Part shown: positions 51,965-61,082 of the stretch, piece by piece
How the letters are laid out: every line of letters starts with the position of its first letter
Numbering within the stretch: position 1 is the first letter of the stretch
NCBI RefSeq assembly: GCF_011758655.1
Contig: NZ_JAAMPA010000001.1
Location: forward strand, 62,001 to 126,000
DNA: 64,000 bases
Origin: Modestobacter marinus
GTDB lineage: Bacteria > Actinomycetota > Actinomycetes > Mycobacteriales > Geodermatophilaceae
Direction: 5' to 3'
Translations under genes and position numbers: made by a program
Notes under the pieces: model-generated
Database searches by the model: none
Seen by the model: the letters and a program-made list of their open reading frames with translations, nothing else
What the model was told of the DNA's origin: nothing

Positions 51965-52599
51965 TGGCGAGGTCGGCGAAGGCAGCGAGCGCCCCGCGCT
52001 GCCCCGTGGACGTCGTCATGGGGCTGCGGGAGCGCAAGAAGCTCGCCGCCTGGCGCACCATCCGTTCCGCCGCGCTGCGCCTGATCAGCGAGCGCGGGTT
52101 CGACGCCGTCAGCGTGGAGGACATCGCCGCCGAAGCCGGCGTCTCACGCACCACCTTCTTCAGCTACTTCCCCAGCAAGGAAGCCGTCGCCTTCGAGTTC
52201 GACCCGCTGGAACTGCAGCGGTGGCGCAGCCTCCTCGAGGACGACGTCGTGGACGACCGCCCGCTGTGGGATGCGCTGACCGACCTGTTCGTCGACGTCG
52301 CCCGCCTGCTCCCCGACTGGCTGCCGGTGCAGAAGCGGCTGGTCCAGGAGTGTCCGGGCCTGGCGAACTCCGCGCGCGGAAGCTGTGACAGCTTCGCGCC
52401 CGACCTCCGCGCCTGGATCTCCCGCCGCCTCCCCGACGGCGACGAGCTCCGGACCGCCCTGGTCTTCAACACCGCCCTGGCCGCGTTCATGACCGCGGTC
52501 GAGGTCTGGGACCCCGACGACTCCTTCGACGAGCTCCTGGAGCTGGTGCGGACCTGCCTGCGCTGGGCCGGCGCAGGACTCGCCCACCCCGTGAGCTGA
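51964..52599 (+). CDS. TetR-family regulator
   Basis: 211 residues. The N-terminal HTH is IRSAALRLISERGFDAVSVE followed by DIAAEAGVSRTTFFSYFPSK, a textbook TetR domain. The C-terminal ligand domain has no recognisable subtype. The gene precedes an MFS exporter in the same direction, the usual layout for a TetR repressor of a drug efflux pump. Two in-frame starts exist upstream of the HTH; ATG 51964 fits the promoter best (Met18, ATG 52018, is the alternative). Confidence 0.9.
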   Translation: MARSAKAASAPRCPVDVVMGLRERKKLAAWRTIRSAALRLISERGFDAVSVEDIAAEAGVSRTTFFSYFPSKEAVAFEFDPLELQRWRSLLEDDVVDDRPLWDALTDLFVDVARLLPDWLPVQKRLVQECPGLANSARGSCDSFAPDLRAWISRRLPDGDELRTALVFNTALAAFMTAVEVWDPDDSFDELLELVRTCLRWAGAGLAHPVS

Positions 52600-52771
52600 T
52601 CCCCTCGGTCGGCACGGACGCCGACCACCCGTCTCCACCGTCACGACCGCGCTGTCACGGCCGTGCCGTTCGACTCGTCATGACGTCGACACGACCGCGC
52701 ACCGTCGCCGGCCGCGCCCCCTCTCACCGCTCTCTCGTCACTGCGCGCTGCGCAGGAAGGACGGCTCCGCC

Positions 52772-54319
52772 ATGCCCGCAGACAGCACGACGACCCCGCC
52801 CGGGGTCCCCGACCTGCCGCCACCGGCGGCCGCGGCACCCGCCGCACCGATCACCTCCGCGCTGCCCCCGACCGTGCCGGACGTCGGCCCCGACCCGCGG
52901 CGCTGGCTGGCCCTCGCCGTCATCGCCGTCGCCCAGCTGATGGTCGTGCTGGACGCCTCCATCGTGAACATCGCCCTGCCCGACGCCGGGATCGACCTCG
53001 GCATCACGGCAGCCAACATCCAGTGGGTCGTCACCGCCTACACGCTCGCCTTCGGCGGGCTCCTGCTGCTCGGCGGGCGGGTCGCGGACTTCATCGGCCG
53101 CAAGCGCGCCTTCCTGATCGGCCTGGCCGGCTTCGCCGGCGCCTCCGCGCTGGGCGGCCTGGCCCCCAACCAGGAGCTGCTGTTCGCCGCCCGCGCCCTG
53201 CAGGGCGGGTTCGCCGCGCTGCTCGCACCAGCCGCGCTGTCGCTGCTGGCCGTGACCTTCACCGACCCCAAGGAGCGGGCCCGCGCCTTCGGCGTCTTCG
53301 GCGCGATCTCCGGCGGTGGCGCCGCGATCGGGCTGATCCTCGGCGGCGTGCTCACCGAGTACGCCTCGTGGCGCTGGACGCTGGGCGTCAACGTGCCGAT
53401 CGCGCTGGTCACCGCCGTCTTCGCGATCGGCCTGATCACGGAGAGCCGCGCCGAGGGCGACCGTCGGTACGACGTCCCGGGCGTGCTGCTGTCGACCGCC
53501 GGGCTGGTCAGCCTGGTCTACGGCTTTAGCAAGGCCGCCGAGGAGGGCGTGGGCTGGACGGACCCGGTCACCCTGGGCCTGCTGGCCGCCGCCGCCGTCC
53601 TGCTGGTGTCCTTCGTGCTCTACGAGCGGCGGGCCAGCCACCCGCTGCTGCCGCTGCGCGTGGTCCTGGACCGCAACCGGGGCGGCTCGTACCTGGTCTT
53701 CCTGCTGGTGGGGGCCGGGATCTTCGCGATCTTCCTGTTCCTGACCTTCTACTTCCAGCAGACCCTGGGCTACAGCCCGCTGGAGTCCGGGTTCGCCTTC
53801 CTGCCCTTCAGCGGCGGGATCATCCTGGGCGCCGGCATCGTCTCCCAGGTCCTCCCCCGGGTCGGCCCGCGGCCGCTGATCATCGGTGGGCTGCTGCTCG
53901 CCGCGGTCGGCATGCTCTGGCTGACCGGCATCGGTGAGACCAGCTCCTACGTCACCGAGGTGCTGCCGGCCGAGCTGGCGATCAGCCTCGGCATGGCGGC
54001 GGTGTTCGTCCCGGCGTCCAGCACCGCGCTGGTCGGGGTGGAGAGCCACGACGCCGGCATCGCCTCGGCGGTGCTGAACACCAGCCAGCAGGTCGGCGGC
54101 TCGCTGGGCCTGGCCCTGCTGAACACCTTCTACGCCTCGGCCGTCACCGGCTACCTCGCCGACAACCCGGGCTCGGCCCCGGGTGCGGCGTTCGTGCACG
54201 GCTACCACGTGGCGTTCGTCTGGGCCGCGGTGTTCCTGGCGGTGGCCCTGGTCATCAGCGTGGTGCTGATCCGGGCGAAGAAGGACGACCTGCCCGCCGA
54301 GATGGCGCTGGCCGCCTGA
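52772..54319 (+). CDS. MFS transporter, DHA2 family
   Basis: 515 residues, about 14 membrane segments after a Pro/Ala-rich 40-residue N-terminal tail. QLMVVLDASIVNIALPDAGI (TM1), IQWVVTAYTLAFGGLLLLGG and GRVADFIGRKRAFLIGLAG (motif A) are typical of EmrB/QacA-like drug exporters. The preceding TetR gene probably regulates it. Substrate unknown. Confidence 0.92.
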   Translation: MPADSTTTPPGVPDLPPPAAAAPAAPITSALPPTVPDVGPDPRRWLALAVIAVAQLMVVLDASIVNIALPDAGIDLGITAANIQWVVTAYTLAFGGLLLLGGRVADFIGRKRAFLIGLAGFAGASALGGLAPNQELLFAARALQGGFAALLAPAALSLLAVTFTDPKERARAFGVFGAISGGGAAIGLILGGVLTEYASWRWTLGVNVPIALVTAVFAIGLITESRAEGDRRYDVPGVLLSTAGLVSLVYGFSKAAEEGVGWTDPVTLGLLAAAAVLLVSFVLYERRASHPLLPLRVVLDRNRGGSYLVFLLVGAGIFAIFLFLTFYFQQTLGYSPLESGFAFLPFSGGIILGAGIVSQVLPRVGPRPLIIGGLLLAAVGMLWLTGIGETSSYVTEVLPAELAISLGMAAVFVPASSTALVGVESHDAGIASAVLNTSQQVGGSLGLALLNTFYASAVTGYLADNPGSAPGAAFVHGYHVAFVWAAVFLAVALVISVVLIRAKKDDLPAEMALAA

Positions 54320-54326
54320 TCCGCGG

Positions 54327-54360
54327 CGGAGGGGCCGACGTCGCGGCGTCGGCCCCTCCG
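54327..54360. terminator. Bidirectional terminator between MFS and GNAT genes
   Basis: A 14-bp stem (54327-54340 with 54347-54360) closes on TCGCGG. It lies between two convergent genes, 7 bp after one stop. Confidence 0.85.
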
Positions 54361-54365
54361 GTGCG

Positions 54366-55361
54366 TCAGCGGAGCGGGTCCAGCCGCCGGGACCAGGAGA
54401 CCTGAGTGCGGGCGGTGGCGAAGCCGAGGCTCTCGTACAGCCCCAGCGCGCCGGTGACGTTCTCGCTGTCGACCTCCAGCCCGGACGTCTGGCAGTCCTG
54501 CACCGCGGCGGCGTGCATCGCCTCGATGATCACGGCCTTGGAGACCCCCCGCCCGCGGGCGGCCGGGACGACGCCGATCTGGCCGAAGTAGCTCTCCCGG
54601 GAGCCGGTGGCCGCCGCGGTCGCCTCCGACACGTAGGCCAGCGCGTAGCCGAGCACCTCGCCGTCCTCGACGGCCAGCACGGACAGGTCCGGGCGGAACG
54701 AGCGCTGGCCGGTGAACATGACCTGCCAGGACGCGACGTCGCGCTCACTGGAGCCGTAGTGCTCGGTGAAGGCGGCGTTGTGCGCCAGCCGGACCTGTTC
54801 GTCGCGGTCCCAGGTGAAGGGCACCAGGTCGATCCCGTCGAGCGTGCGCCGCGGGGGCAGGTCGGTGAGCGGCCGCTCCATGTGGAAGAACCAGCGGACC
54901 TGCTCCAGCCCGGCCCGGCGCACCATGGCCTCCAGCGAGGGCATCGTCGTGTAGACGGTGGCGGTCAGCCGGGCCGGCGACCCCGGGTGCCGCTCGGCGT
55001 GCAGCTCCGCACCGCGCGCCAGCTGCCAGGCCAGCAGCGCCCGGCCGATGCCGCGACCCCGCCACTTCGGCAGCACCCGCCCCTCCAGGTGCACGCCGTA
55101 GGCGTCCCGGAACGTGGGCGGGGCGATCGTGCTGGCGTAGCCGACGACGGTGCCGTCCGCCGCGCTCACCAGCCGGGTGTCCTGCTCCAGGTCGACCAGC
55201 TCGTTGACGAACCACCCCGCGAGGTCCTCGGGCGACTCGTGCACGCCGGTGTCGTCGACCGCCTCGGCCACGGCGAGCAGCTCGGCCACGGCGACGACGT
55301 CGTCGGGGCGGATCGGGCGGGCGGAGAAGCCGTCGGGCAGGGTCAGCGGTGCAGGGGTCAC
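54366..55361 (-). CDS. Tandem GNAT acetyltransferase
   Basis: 331 residues, two GNAT domains. Each has an acetyl-CoA loop: GRVLPKWRGRGIGRALL in the first and GVVPAARGRGVSKAVI in the second; LGLYESLGF is the C-terminal GNAT signature. The two-domain layout resembles mycothiol synthase (MshD), but several actinobacterial paralogues are generic. Start GTG 55361. Downstream of the amidohydrolase and quinone-reductase genes on the same strand. Confidence 0.82.
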   Translation of the reverse strand: MTPAPLTLPDGFSARPIRPDDVVAVAELLAVAEAVDDTGVHESPEDLAGWFVNELVDLEQDTRLVSAADGTVVGYASTIAPPTFRDAYGVHLEGRVLPKWRGRGIGRALLAWQLARGAELHAERHPGSPARLTATVYTTMPSLEAMVRRAGLEQVRWFFHMERPLTDLPPRRTLDGIDLVPFTWDRDEQVRLAHNAAFTEHYGSSERDVASWQVMFTGQRSFRPDLSVLAVEDGEVLGYALAYVSEATAAATGSRESYFGQIGVVPAARGRGVSKAVIIEAMHAAAVQDCQTSGLEVDSENVTGALGLYESLGFATARTQVSWSRRLDPLR

Positions 55362-55372
55362 GGTGATCGAGG

Positions 55373-56266
55373 TTAGGGGGTCACCCCGAACAGCCGTGCA
55401 CCGTTGTGCCAGAGCACCGCCCGCAGCCACTCCTGACCCAGGTCCAGCCGGTGCAGCGCGGCCAGCTGGTGGGCGTAGGGGTACGGGATCGCCGGGAAGT
55501 CGCTGCCGAGCACCACCTTGTCCCGCAGCGCGGCCAGCCGGGGCAGCAGCGCCCGGTCGAAGGGCATCAGCCCCTCGGTGAAGTCGGTGGCGAACATCGT
55601 GGTGTCCAGGTGCACCCGCTCGTACCGCTCGGCGAGGTCCAGGAAGGCCGCGTACTCCGGCATGCCCAGGTGCGCGATGACCAGCTGCAGCCGTGGGTGG
55701 CGCTCCAGCAGCCCGGCCATCGGCGCCGGCCCGGTGTGCTCCCCGCGCAGCGGACCGGACCCGCAGTGGATGACCACCGGGGTGCCGGTCTCCTCCAGCC
55801 GGGCCCACACGGCGTCCAGCAACCGGTCGCGCGGGTCGAAGCGGCCGACCTGCACGTGCACCTTGAAGACCCGCGCGCCCGCCGCCAGCGCGTCGGCGAC
55901 GTAGGCCGCTGCCGTCGGCTCGGGGTAGAAGGTGGCCGACTGGAGCACGGCCGGGCGGTCCCGGGCGAACGCGGCCGCCTCGTCGTTGAGCCAGGCGGCC
56001 ATCCCCGGCCGGTGCGGGTAGGGCAGCGTCGGGAAGGCGCGGACGCCGAGCGCCGCGAGCACCGCCAGCCGCTCCTCGACCGGCAGCGCGTAGGTGATCG
56101 GCCAGGGCCGGCCGTAGTGCGTCTCCGCGTCGGCGAAGTACTGCCAGACCTTCGCCTGCACCCGTTCCGGCAGGAAGTGCACGTGCACGTCGACCAGCCC
56201 GGGCAGCCCCAGCTCCCGCCACCACCTCGGGACGTCGTCGTCCGAGATCGGCGGGCCGACCGTCAC
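55373..56266 (-). CDS. Amidohydrolase (TIM-barrel, ACMSD-like group)
   Basis: 297 residues from a GTG overlapping the quinone-reductase stop (GTGA). LVDVHVHFLPE supplies the HxH metal ligands, VVIHCGSG and VIAHLGMPEY further His residues, and LGSDFPAIPYP the catalytic Asp. These are the Amidohydro_2 family motifs of decarboxylases and hydrolases that act on aromatic or cyclic carboxylates. Substrate unknown. Confidence 0.82.
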   Translation of the reverse strand: MTVGPPISDDDVPRWWRELGLPGLVDVHVHFLPERVQAKVWQYFADAETHYGRPWPITYALPVEERLAVLAALGVRAFPTLPYPHRPGMAAWLNDEAAAFARDRPAVLQSATFYPEPTAAAYVADALAAGARVFKVHVQVGRFDPRDRLLDAVWARLEETGTPVVIHCGSGPLRGEHTGPAPMAGLLERHPRLQLVIAHLGMPEYAAFLDLAERYERVHLDTTMFATDFTEGLMPFDRALLPRLAALRDKVVLGSDFPAIPYPYAHQLAALHRLDLGQEWLRAVLWHNGARLFGVTP

Positions 56267-57183
56267 AGCGTGACGACGACCTTGCCGCGGACGTGCCCCT
56301 CGGCCACCAGCCGCTGCGCGTCGGCGGTCTGGGCCAGCGGGAACGCCTTGGCGATCGCCACCCGCAGCTGCCCGGCGTCGGCCATCCGGCCGAGCTCCTC
56401 CAGGTCGTGCCGTTCGGGGCGGACGAAGACGTACCGGCCGCCGAGCTCGCGCACCACCGGGTCGACGACGCTGACGATCCGCTTCGGGTCGCGCACCTGG
56501 TCGGGGGCATCGCCCAGCGCCGGCCCACCGACCAGGTCCAGGACGGCGTCGACCGGCTCGGACAGCTGCCCGGAGATCGGCCCGGCGTTGTAGTCCAGCA
56601 CCTCGGCGGCGCCGGCGTCGGTGAGGAATCCGTGGTTGCGCGGGCTGGCGGTGCCGATGACGTGCGCGCCGAGCGCGGCGGCGATCTGCACCGCGAAGAA
56701 GCCGACCCCGCCGGCGGCCCGGTGCACGAGCACCCGGTCGCCCTCGCCGACCTCGAGGGCCTCGGTCAGCGCCTGGTAGGCGGTCAGCCCGGCGAGCGGC
56801 AGCGCGGCGGCCTCGGTGAACCCGAGCGAGTCGGGCTTGTGCGCGATGCACCGCTGCGGGGCGGGGACCAGCTCGGCCGCCGTCCCCCACTGGACGTCGT
56901 CCCGGCGCAGGTAGCCGAAGACCTCGTCACCGGGGGCGAAGTCGACCACCGCCGGCCCGACCTGCTCCACCACGCCGGCGAGGTCCCAGCCGGGCACGAT
57001 CGGGAAGTGGTGCGGGAACGCGCCGGCCAGACCGCCGGCCCGGATGCCCATGTCGACCGGGTTGACCCCGGCCGCGCGGGTGCGGACCAGCACCGTGTCC
57101 GGCCCCACCGGGGGCTCGGGCAGGTCGTCGCGCAACTGCAGGACCGACTCGTCGCCGAACCGGTCGTAGGCGATGCCGCGCAT
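56263..57183 (-). CDS. Zinc-free quinone oxidoreductase (MDR family)
   Basis: 306 residues. MRGIAYDRFGDESVLQLRDD, AAGVNPVDMGIRAGG, VPGWDLAGVVEQVGPAV and DRVLVHRAAGGVGFFAVQIA (the NADPH-binding motif) mark the quinone oxidoreductase branch of medium-chain dehydrogenases, without the Cys/His zinc ligands. It probably reduces quinones or enones with NADPH. The start lies 5 bp past the smpB stop; it is transcribed in the same direction and may be read from the smpB promoter. Confidence 0.9.
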   Translation of the reverse strand: MRGIAYDRFGDESVLQLRDDLPEPPVGPDTVLVRTRAAGVNPVDMGIRAGGLAGAFPHHFPIVPGWDLAGVVEQVGPAVVDFAPGDEVFGYLRRDDVQWGTAAELVPAPQRCIAHKPDSLGFTEAAALPLAGLTAYQALTEALEVGEGDRVLVHRAAGGVGFFAVQIAAALGAHVIGTASPRNHGFLTDAGAAEVLDYNAGPISGQLSEPVDAVLDLVGGPALGDAPDQVRDPKRIVSVVDPVVRELGGRYVFVRPERHDLEELGRMADAGQLRVAIAKAFPLAQTADAQRLVAEGHVRGKVVVTL

Positions 57184-57188
57184 GGAGG

Positions 57189-57665
57189 TCAGCGCCGTCC
57201 CTTCACGTAGCGACCGAAGGCGCGTTCCATCTCCCGGCGGGAGTCACGCTCGGCCAGGTCCTGGCGCTTGTCGTAGCTCTTCTTGCCCTTCGCGAGCGCG
57301 AGGGTGGCCTTGACCTTGCCGTCCTTGAAGTACAGGTCCAGCGGGACGAGCGTGAGCCCGCCCTCCTTGGTCTTGCCGATCAGCTTCTCGATCTCGGCGC
57401 GGTGCATGAGCACCTTGCGCTTGCGGCGCGGGGCGTGGTTGGTCCACGTGCCCTCGGTGTACTCGGGGATGTGCACGTGCTGCAGCCACACCTCGCCGTC
57501 GTCGACGCTGGCGAAGCCGTCGACGAGCGAGGCACGCCCGGCACGCAGGCTCTTCACCTCGGTGCCGGTGAGCACCAGGCCCACCTCGAAGGTGTCGAGG
57601 ATCGAGTAGTCGTGCCGCGCCTTCTTGTTCTGGGCGATGAACTTGCGCCCCTGTTCCCGCGGCAT
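57189..57665 (-). CDS. smpB: SsrA-binding protein SmpB
   Basis: 158 residues, normal length. The OB-fold core has [20 protein letters not shown] and [20 protein letters not shown], plus VHIPEY; the basic C-terminal tail ([20 protein letters not shown]) becomes helical in the ribosomal A site. SmpB binds tmRNA and delivers it to stalled ribosomes. Its partner ssrA (47087-47462) is on the same strand but about 9.7 kb away. Confidence 0.97.
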   Translation of the reverse strand: MPREQGRKFIAQNKKARHDYSILDTFEVGLVLTGTEVKSLRAGRASLVDGFASVDDGEVWLQHVHIPEYTEGTWTNHAPRRKRKVLMHRAEIEKLIGKTKEGGLTLVPLDLYFKDGKVKATLALAKGKKSYDKRQDLAERDSRREMERAFGRYVKGRR

Positions 57666-57695
57666 CCCCCCAGGTTACCCAGGGGCCGCAACCGA

Positions 57696-57731
57696 TCATG
57701 GCGCCCGACCCTCGCGGGGCAGGCGCCATGA
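57696..57731 (-). terminator. Hairpin between ftsX and smpB
   Basis: TCATGGCGCC and GGCGCCATGA are perfect 10-bp arms with an inner CCC/GGG stem. It lies between the ftsX stop and the smpB start and may attenuate read-through between the two. Confidence 0.6.
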
Positions 57732-57748
57732 CCGGCGGACGGCGGGGG

Positions 57749-58633
57749 CTACAGGCGGACGTAGAGGCGCAGCGTCACGTACGCGGCGACAGCGGCCAGC
57801 CCGACCCCGGCCGCGGCGATGATCGGTGAGATCGCGATGATCGCCGACCAGTCGACCGGCGGGATGATGCCCGCCTTGATCGGCCCGGCGAGCGTCTTGT
57901 CCACGAACAGGATCTTGGTCAGCACCAGGCCGCCGATGGCCAGCAGCGCACCGATCAGCCCGGCCAGCGCCGCCTCCAGGATGAACGGCAGCTGCGTGTA
58001 CCAGCGGGAGGCGCCGACCAGTCGCATGATGTTGGTCTCGTTGCGTCTGTTGAACGCCGCGAGCTGGATCGTGTTGGAGATCAGCAGCAACGCGGCCAGG
58101 GCTTGCACCAGGGCCACCGCCAGGGTGCCGTTGCGCGCCCCGTTGAGCAGGCTGAACAGCCGGTCCAGGAAGTCGCCCTCGTCGCGGACCTCGTCGATGC
58201 CGGCCGCCCCGTTGGGGAACTGCTCGGCGATGACCTCGTACCGCTCGGGGTTGACCAGCTCGACCCGGAAGCTCTCCGGCAGCGCGTCCTCCGGGGTGTT
58301 GGCGATCAGCGCCGGCTGCTCCTGGAACTGCTGGGTGAACCGCTCGTAGGCCTCGGCGCGGCTCTCGTAGATGTAGTCCTGCACCTCGGGCGAGGACTCC
58401 AGCTGCGCGGCGATCAAGTCGCGCTGCTCGTCGGTGACGTCGTCGGCGAGGTAGATCGAGACCTGGATCTTGTCGTAGTAGATCTCGCGCATGTCGCCGA
58501 TCATGTTGGCGATCAGCAGGCCGGTGCCCATGAGGCCCAGCGAGATCCCGGTGGTCAGGATCATCGCGACCGTCATGGTCAGGTTCCGACGCAGCCCGGC
58601 AGCCACCTCGGAGAGGACGAAGTTGACGCGCAT
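57749..58633 (-). CDS. ftsX: Cell division protein FtsX
   Basis: 294 residues. One N-terminal membrane helix (NLTMTVAMILTTGISLGLMG) is followed by the extracytoplasmic domain (about residues 45-165) that contacts peptidoglycan hydrolases, and then three C-terminal helices of the FtsX permease domain. With FtsE it forms an ABC-like complex that activates cell-wall hydrolases at division. Confidence 0.95.
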   Translation of the reverse strand: MRVNFVLSEVAAGLRRNLTMTVAMILTTGISLGLMGTGLLIANMIGDMREIYYDKIQVSIYLADDVTDEQRDLIAAQLESSPEVQDYIYESRAEAYERFTQQFQEQPALIANTPEDALPESFRVELVNPERYEVIAEQFPNGAAGIDEVRDEGDFLDRLFSLLNGARNGTLAVALVQALAALLLISNTIQLAAFNRRNETNIMRLVGASRWYTQLPFILEAALAGLIGALLAIGGLVLTKILFVDKTLAGPIKAGIIPPVDWSAIIAISPIIAAAGVGLAAVAAYVTLRLYVRL

Positions 58634-58711
58634 CAGTTCCCTGTCATGTGGTTCGGCATCGTGCCGTTCGGCGTCGTCTCGTTCCGCGGGCGGGCGGGCA
58701 CAGCCGCCACC

Positions 58712-59401
58712 TCAGCGGCCGACGCCGTAGACGCCGCGGCTCTGGTCGCGGCTGACGACGCCGTCGCTGAGCTCGATCACGCGCCGCCGCATCGAGTCGA
58801 CGATGTGGTAGTCGTGCGTGGCCATGACCACGGTGGTGCCGGTGCGGTTGATCCGCTCCAGCAGCAGCATGATGTCCTGGCTGGTCTCGGGGTCGAGGTT
58901 GCCGGTGGGCTCGTCGGCCAGCAGCACCAGCGGCCGGTTCACGAACGCCCGGGCGATGGCCACCCGCTGCTGCTCACCGCCGGAGAGCTCGCTGGGCAGC
59001 CGGTTCTCCTTGCCGTCCAGGCCGACCATCTCCAGCACCTCGGGCACGACCCGCTTGATCGTGCGCTGGGGCTTGTTGATCACCTCGAGGGCGAAGGCGA
59101 CGTTCTCGGCGACCGTCTTGTTGCGCAGCAGCCGGAAGTCCTGGAAGACGCAGCCCATCGTGCGGCGGAGCTTGGGCACCTGCCACTTGCTCATCGTGGT
59201 CAGGTTCTTGTCGTTGACCGTGATGACGCCCTTGGTGGGGCTGTCCTCCTTCAGCAGCAGCCGCAGGAAGGTCGACTTGCCCGAACCCGACGAACCGATG
59301 AGGAAGACGAACTCACCCTTGTCGATGTGCATCGAGACGTCATCCAGCGCCGGCCGAGGGCTGGTCGGGTACACCTTGGTGACGTGTTGCAGTTCGATCA
59401 C
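58712..59401 (-). CDS. ftsE: Cell division ATP-binding protein FtsE
   Basis: 229 residues from GTG 59401, giving the family length. Walker [10 protein letters not shown], signature [14 protein letters not shown], Walker [13 protein letters not shown] and switch His MATHDYH are present. ATGCVFQD-like [11 protein letters not shown] is the Q-loop. It powers FtsX. The order prfB-ftsE-ftsX-smpB is conserved in actinobacteria. ORF space upstream of the GTG lacks conserved residues. Confidence 0.96.
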   Translation of the reverse strand: MIELQHVTKVYPTSPRPALDDVSMHIDKGEFVFLIGSSGSGKSTFLRLLLKEDSPTKGVITVNDKNLTTMSKWQVPKLRRTMGCVFQDFRLLRNKTVAENVAFALEVINKPQRTIKRVVPEVLEMVGLDGKENRLPSELSGGEQQRVAIARAFVNRPLVLLADEPTGNLDPETSQDIMLLLERINRTGTTVVMATHDYHIVDSMRRRVIELSDGVVSRDQSRGVYGVGR

Positions 59402-59578
59402 GGGGTGCCACGGTACCTGTCCCGCGCCGCCCGATGACACGTTCGCCCGGCGCGCCCCGCGACGTTGTGTGCGGACGGTGAGCGCGCACGGCCCGCCCTG
59501 GGCGCCCTGGTCACCCAGCGTGCTCCCCGGGCGGGATCCGGCTGTGGCCGGTCTCTCCTCCGGGGAGGCGCCCGGGGC

Positions 59579-60691
59579 CTAGTTCAGCGGTGCGGACTCC
59601 TGCTGCCGGCGCCAGCGGATCCCGGCCTCGATGAAGGAGTCGATGTCCCCGTCGAGCACGTTGGCCGGGTTGCCGGACTCCAGCTCGGTCCGCAGGTCCT
59701 TGACCATCTGGTAGGGGTGCAGCACGTAGGAGCGCATCTGGTTGCCCCAGCTGCTCCCCTCCCCCTTGAGCGCGTCCATCTCGGCCCGCTGCTCGGCCTG
59801 CCGGACGACGAGCAGCCGGGCCTGCAGCACCCGGAGGGCGGCCGCCCGGTTCTGGATCTGGGACTTCTCGTTCTGGCAGGAGACGACGATGCCGGTGGGG
59901 ATGTGGGTCATCCGGACGGCGGAGTCGGTGGTGTTCACGCTCTGCCCGCCGGGGCCCGAGGAGCGGAAGACGTCGACCCGGATCTCGTTCTCCGGGATGT
60001 CGACGTGGTCGGTCTGCTCCACGACCGGCAGCACCTCGACGCCGGCGAAGGAGGTCTGCCGGCGGCCCTGGTTGTCGAAGGGCGAGATCCGCACGAGCCG
60101 GTGGGTGCCCTGCTCGACGGAGAGGGTGCCGTAGGCGTAGGGCTGCTTGACGGCGAAGGTGGCCGACTTGATGCCGGCCTCCTCGGCGTAGGAGACGTCG
60201 TAGACCTCGGTCGGGTACTTGTGCCGCTCGGCCCAGCGCAGGTACATCCGCATCAGCATCTCGGCGAAGTCGGCGGCGTCCACGCCCCCGGCCTCGGAGC
60301 GGATGGTGACCAGCGCCTCGCGGGCGTCGTACTCGCCGGAGAGCAGCGTGCGCACCTCGAGCTCCTCGAGCACGGTGCGGATGCTGGCCAGTTCCCGCTC
60401 GGTCTCGGCCAGCGTGGCCTCGTCGCCCTCGTCGGCGGCCATCTCGTGCATCAGGCCGACGTCGTCGAGCCGGCTGCGCAGCTCCTCCACCCGACGCAGG
60501 TCGCCCTGCAGGTAGGACAGCCGGGAGGTCACCGCCTGCGCGGCCTCCACGTCGTTCCAGAGGTCCGGGGCGGCGGCCTTCTGCTCGAGCTCGGCCACCT
60601 CCCGGCGCAGGTCATCGACCCGCATCACGGCCTCGATGGACTTCAGGGTCGTGTCGAGTTCGTCCAGGACGACGGAGAAGTCAGCGGCCAC
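59579..60691 (-). CDS. prfB: Peptide chain release factor 2
   Basis: 370 residues, GTG start. [17 protein letters not shown] contains the SPF tripeptide that reads UGA, and [17 protein letters not shown] the GGQ motif for peptidyl-tRNA hydrolysis. There is no internal UGA frameshift site; the reading frame is continuous, as in other actinobacteria. First gene of the prfB-ftsE-ftsX-smpB run. Confidence 0.97.
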   Translation of the reverse strand: MAADFSVVLDELDTTLKSIEAVMRVDDLRREVAELEQKAAAPDLWNDVEAAQAVTSRLSYLQGDLRRVEELRSRLDDVGLMHEMAADEGDEATLAETERELASIRTVLEELEVRTLLSGEYDAREALVTIRSEAGGVDAADFAEMLMRMYLRWAERHKYPTEVYDVSYAEEAGIKSATFAVKQPYAYGTLSVEQGTHRLVRISPFDNQGRRQTSFAGVEVLPVVEQTDHVDIPENEIRVDVFRSSGPGGQSVNTTDSAVRMTHIPTGIVVSCQNEKSQIQNRAAALRVLQARLLVVRQAEQRAEMDALKGEGSSWGNQMRSYVLHPYQMVKDLRTELESGNPANVLDGDIDSFIEAGIRWRRQQESAPLN

Positions 60692-60736
60692 GGCAGTCCA
60701 GGGTAGTGCGCTCCCCCACCGGGTACCTCCGGCGGC

Positions 60737-61051
60737 ATGAGCACGTCACCGTCGGACGACCGGCGCAACCCGGACGACCTCACCGAGTACGAGCGCGAGC
60801 AGTTCCCCCACGGGATCCCGGACTCGCAGCCGCGGATGGAGGAAGGAGGCGCCGGCAACGCCCGCAGCGCACTCACCCTGCGGCTGGTGCTGGCCGCCTT
60901 CGGGCTGGTGCTGTGCGGGGTCCTCGCCGTCCTGGCCTTTGCCGCCGACGCCCCGGTCGTCCTCTCGATCGCGCTGGTGGTGCTGGCCGTCATCGCCCTC
61001 GTCGACCTGGTCGTCGTGGCCCGCCGGAAGCTGCGCGGCGAGCCGGGCTGA
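60737..61051 (+). CDS. DUF6343-like small membrane protein
   Basis: 104 residues. A polar N-terminal 40 residues is followed by two hydrophobic segments beginning at [20 protein letters not shown], which resembles the DUF6343 motif. Function unknown. Divergent from prfB across 45 bp, so the two share a promoter region; GGGTAC in that gap might be a stress sigma-factor -10. Confidence 0.6.
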   Translation: MSTSPSDDRRNPDDLTEYEREQFPHGIPDSQPRMEEGGAGNARSALTLRLVLAAFGLVLCGVLAVLAFAADAPVVLSIALVVLAVIALVDLVVVARRKLRGEPG

Positions 61052-61060
61052 CCGCGCCGG

Positions 61061-61082
61061 CCGCCTGCCTGCGCTCAGGCGG
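61061..61082. terminator. Small terminator hairpin between DUF6343-like and GGDEF-EAL genes
   Basis: CCGCCTG and CAGGCGG form a 7-bp stem around an 8-nt loop. The GGDEF-EAL stop codon (61075-61077) is within it. Confidence 0.55.

Noticed and set aside
59579..60691. Programmed +1 frameshift in prfB
   Set aside because: The frame is continuous from GTG to stop and contains no internal TGA, as in other actinobacteria.
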